Below the pieces are notes generated by a model. The model was given only the letters and a program-made list of their open reading frames with translations. It was not told the origin of the DNA and did no database searches. A stretch of 64,000 nt of DNA from Chrysomallon squamiferum (Eukaryota; Mollusca; Gastropoda; Neomphalida; Peltospiridae), in contig CM022666.1 in assembly GCA_012295275.1 (NCBI GenBank), positions 10,691,002 to 10,755,001 on the forward strand, written 5' to 3'. Below, one piece after another: positions 37,992-51,319 of this stretch; position 1 is the first letter of the stretch, and every line of letters begins with the position of its first letter. Position numbers and translations under genes: made by a program.

Positions 37992-40900
37992 ATGAATTCA
38001 GTATTTGTTTTTATAATCTGCTTTAGTCTTCTTCAGTTTCACAGAACTGCAGAAACGAAAAATAAAATTACGTTTCAAGAAAAGGTGGACATTGTTAAGA
38101 AACATAATGAATTCCGAAGCCAGATTAAAGCAGCCGACATGGAAAAAATGGTGAAATACATTATCTTTTACACATCATAACATATTAGAATATGAATAAA
38201 TAATAAATGTGTTCAATAACCACAACGATTACGGTGACAACAACAACAACAACACGAAGAAGAACAATATTATTAGTATTAGTAGCAATAATTATTGTGG
38301 TATTGCTATTAGTCGTGGTAGTGAAACAGCAATGAACTGTTATTAATCTATTCAGTGGTAATCTTGCAACAAATAATAATAATAAACATTTAAAATTATA
38401 ATGTGTACGGTTTATTGTTCCAAATAATTCTTTTGCTTTCATTTTCTCGTTTTAGTCCTGGGATTACGAGTTGGAAAAGGTAGCTCAGAAATGGGCCAGT
38501 AATTGTAAATTCGAACACAACAGCAACCGAAGTTATGAACAAAACAAATACACTTATGTAGGGGAGAATTTATATTACACTACAGGTATCTTTAAACAGT
38601 TAGTCTTTTAAAACTGTAATTCAGCTATTTATATAGAGCATAGTTTGTCAAACTTAAGGTAGTGATTAAAAACAAAAGAAAGAACAATAAGACCCAAAAC
38701 AAATTTAGAATAATATATATATATATCGAAGAGAAACAAATCATAAACTTGCCCACAGAATCTCCCACTGAAGAAATAACAGGAAAAAACAAACAAAAAC
38801 AAAACAAAAACAACAAAACATATATAAACAAGTAACAAAACAAAATAATATAAATTATTAATAATAAAAAAAATACAAAAAACAAAAAAAAAACTGAATG
38901 GATGAGTGAATGAATTAATGAATGAATGAATAAATAAATAATATTACCATTTGTTATTTTGTTATTACCTTTCAAATGACGAATGTATAATATAGCAAAT
39001 GTTTAATATAATCAAGCGAATAATATAGCACACCTTTAATATATGAGATGTGTAATGTAACAAATGATTATGTTAGCAGGTATATAATATAATAAAATAT
39101 TTGATGTGACAAATGTTTAATGTATCGGACGTACAATACAACAAATGATTAATTCAGCAGACGTATAATGTAACAAATGTTTGGCATGACAGACGTATAA
39201 TGTAACAAATGTTTGGCATGACAGACATATAATGTAACAAATGTTTGGCATGACAGACGTATAATGTAACAAATGTTTGGTATGACAGACGTGTAATGTA
39301 ACACGTTTGGTATGACAGACGTGTAATGTAACAAATGTTTGGTATGACAGACGTGTAATGTAACAAATGTTGGTATGACAGACGTGGTTGTAACAAATGT
39401 TTGGTATGTCAGACGTATAATGTAACACGTTTGGTATGACAGACGTGTAATGTAACAAATGTTTGGTATGACAGACGTATAATGTAACACGTGTGGTATG
39501 ACAGACGTGTAATGTAACAAATGTTTGGTATGACAGACGTGTAATGTAACACGTGTGGTATAACAGACGTGTAATGTAACAAATGTTTGGTATGACAGAC
39601 GTATAATGTAACAAATGTTTGGCATGACAGACGTATAATGTAACAAATGTTTGGTATGACAGACGTATAATGTAACACGTGTGGTATGACAGACGTGTAA
39701 TGTAACAAATGTTTGGTATGACAGACGTGTAATGTAACAAATGTTTGGTATGACAGACGTGTAATGTAACACGTTTGGTATGACAGACGTGTAATGTAAC
39801 AAATGTTTGGTATGACAGACGTGTAATGTAACAAATGTTGGTATGACAGACGTGGTTGTAACAAATGTTTGGTATGTCAGACGTATAATGTAACACGTTT
39901 GGTATGACAGACGTGTAATGTAACAAATGTTTGGTATGACAGACGTATAATGTAACACGTGTGGTATGACAGACGTGTAATGTAACAAATGTTTGGTATG
40001 ACAGACGTGTAATGTAACACGTTTGGTATGACAGACGTGTAATGTAACAAATGTTTGGTATGACAGACGTGTAATGTAACAAATGTTGGTATGACAGACG
40101 TGTAATGTAACAAATGTTTGGTATGTCAGACGTATAATGTAACACGTTTGTATGACAGACGTGTAATGTAACAAATGTTTGGTATGTCAGACGTGTAATG
40201 TAACAAATGTTTGGTATGTCAGACGTATAATGTAACACGTTTGGTATGACAGACGTGTAATGTAACAAATGTTTGGTATGTCAGACGTATAATGTAACAC
40301 GTTTGTATGACAGACGTGTAATGTAACAAATGTTTGGTATGTCAGACGTGTAATGTAACAAATGTTTGGTATGTCAGACGTATAATGTAACACGTTTGGT
40401 ATGACAGACGTGTAATGTAACAAATGTTTGGTATGTCAGACGTATAATGTAACACGTTTGGTATGACAGACGTGTAATGTAACAAATGTTTGGTATGTCA
40501 GACGTATAATGTAACACGTTTGGTATGACAGACGTGTAATGTAACAAATGTTTGGTATGACAAATATATAATATAATAAATATAAGGACACAGTTTGATA
40601 TAAAAAATGTTTCAGGCTCAGTATCGGGCTCGGGGTTCATCGAGTATTGGCATGATGAGGTGAACGATTACACCTATTCCGACAACTCGTGTAATGAGGG
40701 CAAACAGTGTGGTGACTATACACAGGTGAGTTATTAACATTTCACAAGGGGTGAATAACTTAACTAAAATTTGTATCACTTCAAAGAGGTTATGATTTTA
40801 TTTTATTTGTTTGTTCGTTCGTTCGTCTGTTCATTTTATCATGCTTCAAAGATAAACAGATACATGAAAATTTATAAAGCATACCTGCTTATCTAATCGT

Positions 40901-41938
40901 TTATAGCTGTACAGCGTTATAGCCTTTTATGTATATACAGTTCCCAAATGAAATAAATTATGTGAACATTTCGACGTATTTTTGTTAACATTTGGACCAC
41001 TATAGACAAATGAACAATTATATCAAAAGGTTGTTCACATATTATGGTCCCAAAGAGGTCAGTTTCAAAGCATGTATGTATGTATGTATGTATGTATGTA
41101 TATATGGTTGCATGTATGCATGTTTTTAGGATTTTGAATATTCTCTGTCGTATAGACTTTGCACAGACAATATTCGGGAACGCACTGGCGCAGGAGGACA
41201 AAGTCCAAACACGACCTCACAAACCCGTCAGATGCCGCTGACGAGACTCGAACGTATGGCACCCATTCTCCCGCACTGCGAAGGCGGACTGCGAAGGCGG
41301 TAATCATCGCTTCCTACATAGCTCGCCGTTCTTTGTCTTTCGTCATTTTTGTATGCATCTATTTTTTCTGAGATACCTGGCACTGGCAAATATGTAGTTT
41401 AGGATTCTGAATATTCTCTGTTTTATGTACGTCTGAATAGACTTTGCACACAGAAAATATGCGGAAACGCACTGGTGCAGCAAAACAGAGTCCAATCACG
41501 ACCTCACAAACCCGTCAGATGCCGCTGAGGAGAATCGAACGTATGGCAACCATTCGCCCGCACATATGTATGTATATTGTATATGCTTGTATCTATGTAT
41601 GTCTGTATGTCTGTATGTTTGTATGTATGTATGTTTGTATGTATATATGTATGTATGTATATATGTATGTATGTATGTATATATGTATGTATGTATGTAT
41701 GTATGTGTATAATCATTCCACATTTAACTGAACGTGTAACAGTCTTTCTTACAAATATAACCAGAGACAGTTTTTGTTCTGCCGCTGGTATTTTTCAGTT
41801 TGATATTTAACTTGTATAAGAAAACCTAACATAGATAAATGTAATTACTAAACTTTTGTATTTTGTCTTTATTATCTTACTCGTTATCATTTAATTACTT
41901 TGTTGATTCTTTTGTTATTATTTTTGTTGTTACTGTTG

Positions 41939-41971
<33 letters not shown>

Positions 41972-43087
41972 GTGCAATTCTCTTGTATTGTTATTGCTGT
42001 TATTACTGTTGTTGTTTTTATTGATATAATTTTTCTGAATAATAATTTAGGAATAGGTGTTGTTTGTTTAATGAAATTTATATTTTGTACATAGGTTGTA
42101 TGGCATGACACCACGGCTGTAGGCTGTGGAATCTCATTTTGTGAAGCCGATCCAGATAGCGGTGATGATCCATTTACCTTAGTTGTGTGTGACTATGGTC
42201 CAGCGTACGTCATATAATAATAACAATAACAATAATAATAATAATAACAATAATTATGATGATGATGATGACGATGATGGTGATGATGACAACAGCAGCA
42301 ATAATAATAATAATGATGACGATTGTTATTATTTTGACAATGTTAATAATGATACTGACAATTGTATTGGTTATGTTCTTTATGATTATAATGATGATTA
42401 TTATGATGATAATGACAAATATAATTATGCTAAAAATGTTAATAATAATAATTAAATCATATGAGAATAAATAGTTGCCTCACTTGTAATTATTACAAAA
42501 TATTCCATAATAAAAAATATTTTCCACGCAGAGGAAACCTTAAGGGTCATAAGCCATATAAGGAAGGACAGCCGTGTTCTGAATGTCCCGAGAAGAAACC
42601 CGTTTGTGAAAACGATCTCTGTTGTAAGTATGTAATAAACAGTCTGCAGATTAATAGCAATTCTTCTGCTTGTTTTTAATATATGATTCTACATACATGT
42701 TTTAATAAAATTCTTTCTTTTGTCTTAACGCATGACTTCACGTATTTAATATTTAATTCATATACATTCTAATTTTAGTTAAATACTTTTTTTTTAATAA
42801 ATAAACTATAGAGGCTATTTTGTGAACTGTCCCAATGTATTTCGGATCAGAAAAATGTATAATTAAACTTAAAATGTAAGATTTTATTTCTGACAGCGGC
42901 TAAAGCGTGTGCAGAAATGAAGTGTAGAAACGGCGGCAAACTCAACATAGAAACGTGCATGTGTGACTGCACTTCAACTAAATTCAAAGGAAACATTTGT
43001 GAATCTCCAGTATCAGGTGGAAACCGCATTTCAGGACATGCTCTCCACGATCTGATATTTGTGGCTTTCTTCATAGTACGCTATTAA
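37992..43087 (+). CDS. CAP-domain secreted protein, copy 1 (EGF-like tail, probable GPI anchor), 263 aa
   Basis: Member of the CAP superfamily (CRISP / antigen 5 / PR-1). Six exons: 37992-38150, 38456-38585, 40616-40725, 42095-42204, 42532-42623 and 42897-43087. Phases are 0, 1, 0, 2, 1; the total is 792 nt. A signal peptide ends near residue 21. The CAP domain carries HNEFRSQ (His38), VGENLYY (Glu90), Glu111, the segment CGDYTQVVWH, and [10 protein letters not shown]. Normally the segment is G-H-[FY]-T-Q; here residue 130 is Asp, so one of the four usual cavity residues is changed. A Cys-rich linker ([11 protein letters not shown]) and an EGF-like module (Cys205-Cys235, with RNGGKL and CMCDC) follow. 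The last 15 residues are hydrophobic after a small-residue stretch (SGGNRISG), as in a GPI-anchor signal. Some CAP proteins are venom components, but the predicted membrane tether argues against a simple secreted toxin. The biological role is unknown. Confidence 0.9.
39000..40580. repeat. 32/30-bp minisatellite in intron 2 of CAP copy 1 (about 1.55 kb)
   Basis: Nearly 50 tandem units alternate between a 32-bp form (GTTTGGTATGACAGACGTGT then AATGTAACAAAT) and a 30-bp form containing AACACGTTTGG. A variant with GACGTGGTTG recurs at 39381 and 39849, 468 bp apart, showing higher-order duplication. Degenerate units extend to about 38975. The long minus-strand reading frames (up to 383 codons) are repeat artefacts. 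The array ends about 35 bp before exon 3. Confidence 0.95.
41127..41276 (-). mobile_element. Candidate tRNA-derived SINE fragment, copy A
   Basis: A 150-bp block, closely matched by a second block 270 bp downstream. Read on the minus strand it begins GTGCGGGAGAATGGGTGCCA and contains ATACGTTCGAGTCTCG, which resembles a tRNA B box / T-loop (GGTTCGANTCC). No clear A box is visible, so it would be 5'-truncated. It is absent from the duplicate CAP gene, so it either arrived after the duplication or was lost from the other copy. Confidence 0.4.
41399..41563 (-). mobile_element. Candidate tRNA-derived SINE fragment, copy B
   Basis: Second copy of the block at 41127-41276, sharing GACCTCACAAACCCGTCAGA and TGCCGCTGA on the plus strand but differing by scattered substitutions and a short insertion near 41425-41440. 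It abuts the (TATG)n tract. Both copies have the same orientation, so this could also be a local tandem duplication of one insertion. Confidence 0.4.
41564..41707. repeat. (TATG)n microsatellite in intron 3 of CAP copy 1
   Basis: About 140 bases of interrupted TATG/TGTATG repeat. A shorter tract (about 52961-53009) is at the matching place in CAP copy 2, and a small one (41073-41103) precedes SINE-like copy A. Confidence 0.9.
42213..42450. repeat. (AAT)/(AAC)/(GAT)n triplet tracts in intron 4 of CAP copy 1
   Basis: Triplet-rich intron beginning nine bases after the donor at 42205. The matching intron of copy 2 (about 53529-53816) has a longer GAT run. Low-complexity reading frames over it are not genes. 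A related (TTA)n tract lies at 41938-41971 in intron 3. Confidence 0.85.
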
Positions 43088-43476
43088 AAGAATGAAATTC
43101 TATGTCACCTGGGTATTGATTATTTCCAAGTAGTACCTGCATTGATGTACGATGATCTAGGATGACTACTTATCACTTGGCTATTTATATTTTTGATTTA
43201 ATCTAACGATTACACTGTCTGTCTCACTGTCTCTCTCTGAACGTTTTAAGAGTTTATGTTTGGATGCTGGTGTCTGACAGAGTCTGTGTACGTCTCTGAG
43301 AATGTTTTGTAAACGTGTGCCTTTGACTGTAAACAGATCAACAAAATGAACATATGACTGTCTAAAACTATTAAGTAATAAATAAAATAATTGAAAACAT
43401 TTAAAAGTATTCAACGTAATGTTGTACTATAAAATATCAGTTAAAGAAGATAATGAAAGAAAAGGAAATAGCACTT

Positions 43477-43725
43477 GCTGCCATACACACATACACATAT
43501 ATACACACATACATACATACACACATACACACACATACATACATACATATATGCACACATATATACACACATACATACATACACACACAGACACATATAT
43601 ACATAGTCATAAATACACACACATATATTTACACACATTTACACACACACCTACCTACATACATACAAACACAACTATACGTACATATATATTTACGTAA
43701 ATACCAACATAAACACATACTATAT
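43477..43725. repeat. (CATA)/(CACATA)n tract after CAP copy 1
   Basis: Interrupted ACATACACACATA-type repeat about 390 bp after the CAP stop codon. Homology to the right duplicate fades out in this tract, which suggests that microsatellite sequence marked the duplication edge. Confidence 0.9.
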
Positions 43726-44201
43726 CTCTTATGTAGTCATTTATATGACGCGTGTATAGATGTAACTGAGAAAAATAAATAAAATGCAGGCAGCTATGTA
43801 TAAATGTGTCTGTTTATATGCATGAATGTGTTATATATTTGCATAACTGTTTGTATATGTGTGAGTGTGTGTGTGTATGTGTGTGTATATATATATGTAT
43901 ATATTCATGTGTGTGCATGGATCTGCATAACTCTATAAATGTGTACGTATGTATGTGTATACATATCTATTTTCGTGTCTTTGTACGTAGCTATGTGCGT
44001 AGATGAAGAACAAATGTTTTATCGATTTTTAGTTTTAATTAATAAAAGTATTGCTGTGTATAATGTTCTAGTACTAATGAAACATTTAATCAATCTAAAT
44101 GCGGGGTATTTCTCAGCATATAATAATTTAAAATAGTAATTGTAATTATAGGCCCCAAAAAGTATAAACAAATAAATAAATTAATAAATAACTAATATGG
44201 T
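43726..44201. other. Unique spacer with TG/TA-rich runs
   Basis: Interrupted GTGTGTATAT runs at 43800-44000, then AT-rich DNA. No supported gene. Confidence 0.6.
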
Positions 44202-44468
44202 TACTCCAGGCAAACATGTCGTCGATCATTACAACGTATTTCCTGCTACTACTGCCTGGAATGTCCTCCAGCCGGCAGTGATGTGTTAGGTACACGTTAC
44301 CCCGCGACTCGCTGTTTTCTACTTCTAACAGTAAATTTAAACCAAGAGTGGTCTTCTCTGAGCGTGGACTTCTGATTATAATAATGACACCAAAAAAATT
44401 TAATATTTTCTCTGCTTCCTCGTGTGCTCTTGTTTTAACGTACAAACTGGAGCCAGAAGCATCAATCT
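44202..44468 (-). pseudogene. Decayed nSTAND3-like P-loop NTPase exon fragment
   Basis: The minus strand reads IDASGSSLYVKTRAHEEAEK, then ILNFFGVIIIIRSPRSEKTT, then LGLNLLLEVENSE, and later SSRKYVVMIDDMFAW. The layout matches the start of nSTAND3 domains as I recall them: an F/Y-V-x-T-R motif, a hydrophobic strand leading into Walker A, a leucine-rich helix, and a Walker B strand ending in DD-[IL/M]-F. The Walker A glycines are lost (RSPRSEKTT for GPPGSGKTT), and the frame runs into AT-rich DNA on both sides. The fragment is therefore probably a relic or an isolated degenerate exon. A possible acceptor, CTAG, lies at about 44469-44472. nSTAND3 proteins are NLR-like NTPases, often joined to ankyrin repeats in molluscs and other invertebrates. 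An ankyrin pseudogene on the same strand lies downstream at 35379-37185. Confidence 0.55.
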
Positions 44469-44472
44469 AGAT

Positions 44473-47400
44473 CGATGTGGCTTCTTTGAAAAAAAAGAAA
44501 AAAAATATATATATAATGCACACAATACACAATAATAATAATATAATTAGCAGCAGCATCAGAAATACGACAACTAGCTAAGTAACTAACTAAGTAATTA
44601 GGTTTTAACTGTTTCAATTCAGAAATTATGTAGTATTTATAATATTACTTTCATACTGGAACATTTAACTGGCGCTTTTTCTGAAAAAACAAAACAAGAA
44701 AAAACTACATTCTCTACGTCTATACCGTATATGTGTATGTATGTGTGTCAGTATATATGTATGTATGCGTGACAGAGGGGTGGGTAAGGATTGTGTGGTA
44801 TGCATAACTGTAAGTAATTCACTAATTACTATATAAAATCACTGTCCTAGGAAAAACAAGCAAGACGGGGTTTCAAAGCAGAAGGTTTTAATAATAGGTA
44901 ATATCTGATATGGAAATGTTAACATATACAGCATTGTAACTCTGGCATCTCCAAGGAGGACAAACTGACCAGATTCATAAAACTGTATTTAATTAATACA
45001 AAACATAGTAAACATTCTACACGTGTAAAGCCAGAACAATTAAAACGACAGCAACAATCAAACCAGTAATTCTGATGTTTAGAAGAAAAAAGAAAAAAAA
45101 TATATTAAACAAAAATATGATCAAAATATAGTACTAATATATAGTTCACTACAGTCAAACTTGAGAAGTTAGTTACATGCATTTAAATATTAATACTAAA
45201 TGTTATAGCTCATTAGTCATGGCTTCCGTGAGGAGTTATCATAATCATATGTTCAAGTAGAACTAACATAATATGAAACTTGTAATGCCAACTCAGTTTG
45301 ATACTAAAGAAATAATCTATCGATATGAAATCATTTAAAACATTCTTGAAGTTCATTCAATCCCAAATAATATGTTTCGTCCAATCCTATGTATTAAAAG
45401 TAATTTTTAACAAAAGCAACTGACTTCAATTTGGATTTTAAGCCAACTGTTTATGTAATAATAGTGGTTCTATTGTCCTTCATTAAAACATAATAACACC
45501 TAGCTGATACCAGATTAATGGGTGTAATTTCATGTTGATCTATTACTGGGATACGTGACATACTAATATTAATCATTCCTACTGATTATGTTAACTAGAA
45601 ACAATTACATTGTATAAAAGTCTCTATAAAAATGCTTTATACATATATAAACATTTATAATAATTGAACTATAAGTCTTTTGAATACATAGATACATGAA
45701 CTTTCTGTAATTATTATTCATATTTTGGTTATAGTGAGACATAAATATAATATTGAGACGTTTATATTTAAAGAAAATAATAACAGTTATCATAAAAGCA
45801 CAATTACCAGCAGATGCAAATTAACAGTTACACATAAATATAAAACATATGCAATACTGTAAATAGTGATGTCACTACCCCACACAACCGCTGTCACCAC
45901 CGGAACAGAAATAATGAATACTGTATCAGCTGTGTTTACTGAGAAAATACTCTGGGTATCAGTCATGTTTATTTTTAAATCTGTTTCCCTTTTCAAAACT
46001 AATACAGATCAGTTAATTGTTATAAACTGTAACATCTGTTACTTAAAGTTACGCCAAGACATTTAATTAATTGTGCCCTAGCATATTCAAAATAAATGAA
46101 AGTCCACAAGAAAAATTAGGCAGTAATATCTTAATTATACTTTTTCAGTAGACATATTAAAATGAATGCAATATGCCTAAATTAATTACTGATCTCAGCT
46201 GATCTGTAGCACATATAAATGAAATCACTATTAAACAAATACAAAAATGCTCCAGTCACCAGGTTATTCAAGGTCCTGTCATGTCAGGGGCAATATCTTG
46301 CTCTCTGGGAATGTTTCCCGCAAAATCTAGGCAGGATCCTATGTGCTAGCTTTACTCCCCCCAGGTTACTTTTAGGAATTAATTAATTTAAATATATATA
46401 TATATATATATACTGACTTTTATTGAATAGGAAACAACGGTTATTGTTTCATATTATATACATATATAAAAAAAGAAAAAAGAAAAAAGAAAACAACAAT
46501 AACAAAAAACAATATACGAATAAGTGAAAAATAAAAAACAATAAAAACATAAAATCATAAATAGGCTGATTAAAAAACTCATAGAAATTAAAACAATTTG
46601 TCTTGTTGTGGAATGGAGCGATAAGCTTTGGATGACCAGGTTTATTACTTTTTTAAAACTTACTATTATTATTATTGTTACTTGTTAGTTTGTTAATATT
46701 ATAACGATTTTTTCTGAAACAACTACAAAAAAACTACAAAAATCAAACAAAAGGTGATCGAATGTATTAAAAACATATAATTTGTAATTTCTAAAATTTT
46801 ATTTTGTTACAAAAACGTGAAATGATAATGACACGGCAGAGAGGCACAACAGGAACATCAAAATTTAAATAGGTTGAAAATGGAGACATCAGGATGATAT
46901 TTCGGAAACGGGGAACCGAAGTTACCAACATAGGTCAGGGGCCAGCGTTTCATATCGTGACGACATTTAAATACTTTGCGAAGACGACGGAGACATTGTA
47001 GATACAACAGTGTGAAGTTTGAAAGAGATTAGAGACTGGAAATTATATCCATTACATCATATTAACTAAAATCTATATCGTATCTTACCAGTTTTTTCAT
47101 CGACGTTGCTCTTAAAATAAACAAATATAAAGATATATTTTCTTTATTTTCTTAATTTCCAGTGATTATTGTAACAAATAACATCAAATGTTAGTTTAAT
47201 TTAATTTAATTTTGTCTACATACTTAGTCAAGCTGCTGAATTTCAGTTTGTCGAAAGGAGGAAAAACGAAGTTAATGTTAACACTTAGAATTCACCAGCA
47301 GGAAATAAAAGTGAGCACACCCTCTTTTTTGTGTACTTGTTCGTTCGGGTTCTTCATTCCTTAGAAGGTCAATCAGTTGTGATGGTAGAACAACAGACTT

Positions 47401-48280
47401 GTTTATAATTTCTTTTCTAATCGCTGAAGCCAAATTTGTATGCAAAGCAAACAAAAATACTGCATATATTATTCAGATATCTATCCCAACTAAACAAAAT
47501 ACTTTTTATCAAAAAATGGGAATTACAGAAAATAAAACCATTCCTAACAAAAATCATTTTAATGACAATAATGATCATATTATCATAGGACATAATTTGG
47601 TATATCAGTTTAAAATAATAATCATAATATTAGTAAATTTTCCCTCTGACAATATTTATAATATATGTGATCATTTTACATAATAAAATACATTATGCAT
47701 AGATAGATATACAGCAAATTCGACAAATGTTCATAAACAGTAAGTTAAAACATATTATATATACATAACTGTATTTCATATTGTGTTTTTATTTATTGTA
47801 TATTTATTTTTGTAAAATACTACATATTTATGTTTATACAACACATTTTAATTTACTGTGTATTTATCTGTGTTTTTATTTACCCTATTATAATCTTTGT
47901 AAAATATTTTTTACTATTATTATTATTATAGGTTGTAGTGGTTAATAATTATAAATGATGTTTCTTCGTTAATTTGTTGAAGAAAGTTTTAAAACATTTT
48001 ACATTAAATTAAAGCACACTAATAAATATACACAAAATTCAAATATAGTTCTTGCTAAAAATTTCAAATCAGATTTAAAATATTGTACACAGATAAAGTA
48101 TACCGAAAATTAAAACATATTTTACCTAAGAAATATGCATTACATTAAAACGTTTTAAACACTGAAAAATATACAAATATATATAATTAAAATACACTGT
48201 GCGCAAATAAATACGCAGAAGATTACCAAATGCCAGTCTTTCTGAAACATTGCCATGGAGTTGAAATAATTGCGGTAAAA
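44473..48280. other. Intergenic DNA between the duplicates, no gene recognised
   Basis: AT-rich sequence with (TA)n at 46394-46411 and A-rich runs at 46466-46560. A less AT-rich block at about 46250-46375 and another at about 46830-47000 could be repeats that I cannot name. A hydrophobic minus-strand frame at 45790-45996 lacks supporting splice sites. Confidence 0.5.
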
Positions 48281-48499
48281 ATAAAAAGCGCGGATGTGGT
48301 TGTGGTTACAATTAGTTACACAATTTCAATTCCATGGCATAAAAATAAAAAGCGCGGATGTGGTTGTGGTTACAATTAGTTACACAATTTCAATTCCATG
48401 GCATAAAAATAAAAAGCGCGGATGTGGTTGTGGTTACAATTAGTTACACAATTTCAATTCCATGGCATAAAAATAAAAAGTGCGGATGTGACTGAAGTA
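48281..48499. repeat. 64-bp tandem repeat, about 3.4 copies
   Basis: Units start at about 48287, 48351, 48415 and 48479, an exact 64-bp spacing, each with AGCGCGGATGTGGTTGTGGT and ending CAATTTCAATTCCATGGC. The first three units are almost identical; the fourth diverges after TGCGGATGTG. Near identity implies a recent expansion. Confidence 0.95.
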
Positions 48500-50342
<1,843 letters not shown>

Positions 50343-51241
50343 TTGTTGCTATGTTTGGCAATCAGAATATTATATTGACTGTTTGTATCTTATGGAGATG
50401 AGAGTAAATGCATGGCCATTTTGTAATGATTATTTTAAAAAATGTCATGTTTTGAAAAGACACTGCTATATTTAAAATAAACTCGTTGACAAAACCATAT
50501 ATAATGCGCAATTTCATTGGTTTAATATAGGCCATGTCAGAATTGCTGGCCAATCTCGGATTGCTGGCCAATCTCAAGAAACTATGGTAACTGGAAAAAT
50601 AAAAATAATAAAAATAACATAAAATTAAATTAAATAAAATTAAATAAAAAATAAAAATAATAAAGTAGAAGTAAAAATAGATGAACACACTTCAATTCTA
50701 ATACCTGCATGAACTGTAGACAGAACGTTTAGTTTTATTTGTATAAAATATTACTAAAGTCTGTTGTAGCAAAAGATTTGTAGTATTTACAGAGTCATCT
50801 GAATTTGCTCTATGGATCGTTAACAAACCACTATCGCTTCGTGTTAGGTCATTTGATTGGATATTTATTTATTTATTATTTTATAAAACTTCAGTTACGC
50901 AGTTTATATATCATGTTATCAGCATAAATGTCATATAATTATGGCTTAATTTTAATTTGGGGATTTTCAGTTTTCTTTTCTGTCTTTATTTTCTTTTTCT
51001 TTGTTTATTATTACTTTCTTTTTTAATAGTGTTTTGGAGATTTGTACTAAAGTGTGAAATATTGTGAAAGATTAGTATGAAAGATTTGTACTGAAGTGCG
51101 AAAAAGCATTTTTACAGTATTGTCAAATTTTTGGGGGGATTTTTAAAATTTATTTTATCTTATTTTAAATTTTAGGTGCATGTCAAATTGACAAACTAGA
51201 TACCCTGAATTAAAGCCATTGTATTACTTTCTAGAAAGTTG

Positions 51242-51260
51242 TGACGTCATTTATTGACGT
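51242..51260. promoter_or_regulatory. Palindromic CRE-like site plus half site upstream of CAP copy 2
   Basis: TGACGTCA at 51242-51249 and TGACGT at 51255-51260, 60-78 bp before the start codon. They are unchanged relative to copy 1 although bases just downstream differ. Confidence 0.45.
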
Positions 51261-51319
51261 GAACACAACCCATTACTCTGAAAATGTTTTGAAAAAAAAT
51301 ACAAAAATAAGAAGCAAGA

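Larger units (their letters stand above)
37179..43725. repeat. Left copy of tandem segmental duplication
   Basis: From TTGTTGCTATGTTTGGCAAT at 37179 the sequence is nearly identical to that starting at 50343, up to the CATA-repeat block after the CAP gene. Compared with the right copy it lacks about 290 bp present at 50536-50825. It has about 116 bp extra at about 37438-37555, a much longer minisatellite in intron 2 and about 1 kb extra in intron 3. Both copies are in direct orientation. Confidence 0.95.

Noticed and set aside
38185-38442. Minus-strand frame in CAP copy 1 intron 1, and the similar plus-strand one at 51537-51728.
   Set aside because: Translation of CAA/AAC triplet repeats within an intron.
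39117-40268. A 383-codon minus-strand reading frame over CAP copy 1 intron 2, with overlapping shorter frames.
   Set aside because: It lies wholly inside the 32/30-bp minisatellite. The protein is the repeat read in rotating frames ([19 protein letters not shown]-like), with no signal, domain or splice support.
43181-43414. A 77-codon minus-strand frame after CAP copy 1, conserved at 54540-54773.
   Set aside because: Conservation is explained by the recent duplication (flanking non-coding DNA is equally conserved), and no domain or splice context is visible.
41496-43782. MYVCMYVC-, [10 protein letters not shown]- and DDDD/NNNN-type frames at 41444-41810, 42183-42474 and 43419-43782, and their counterparts at 53499-53840 and 54778-55085.
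   Set aside because: They are translations of TATG, CATA and AAT/GAT repeats.
45790-45996. A hydrophobic 68-codon minus-strand frame that could be a membrane segment.
   Set aside because: It has no splice sites in register, no recognisable family, and lies in AT-rich DNA where T-rich codons give hydrophobic residues by chance.
47399-47683. A 94-codon frame with mixed composition.
   Set aside because: AT-driven composition (Ile, Asn, Lys rich), no domain and no neighbouring exons.
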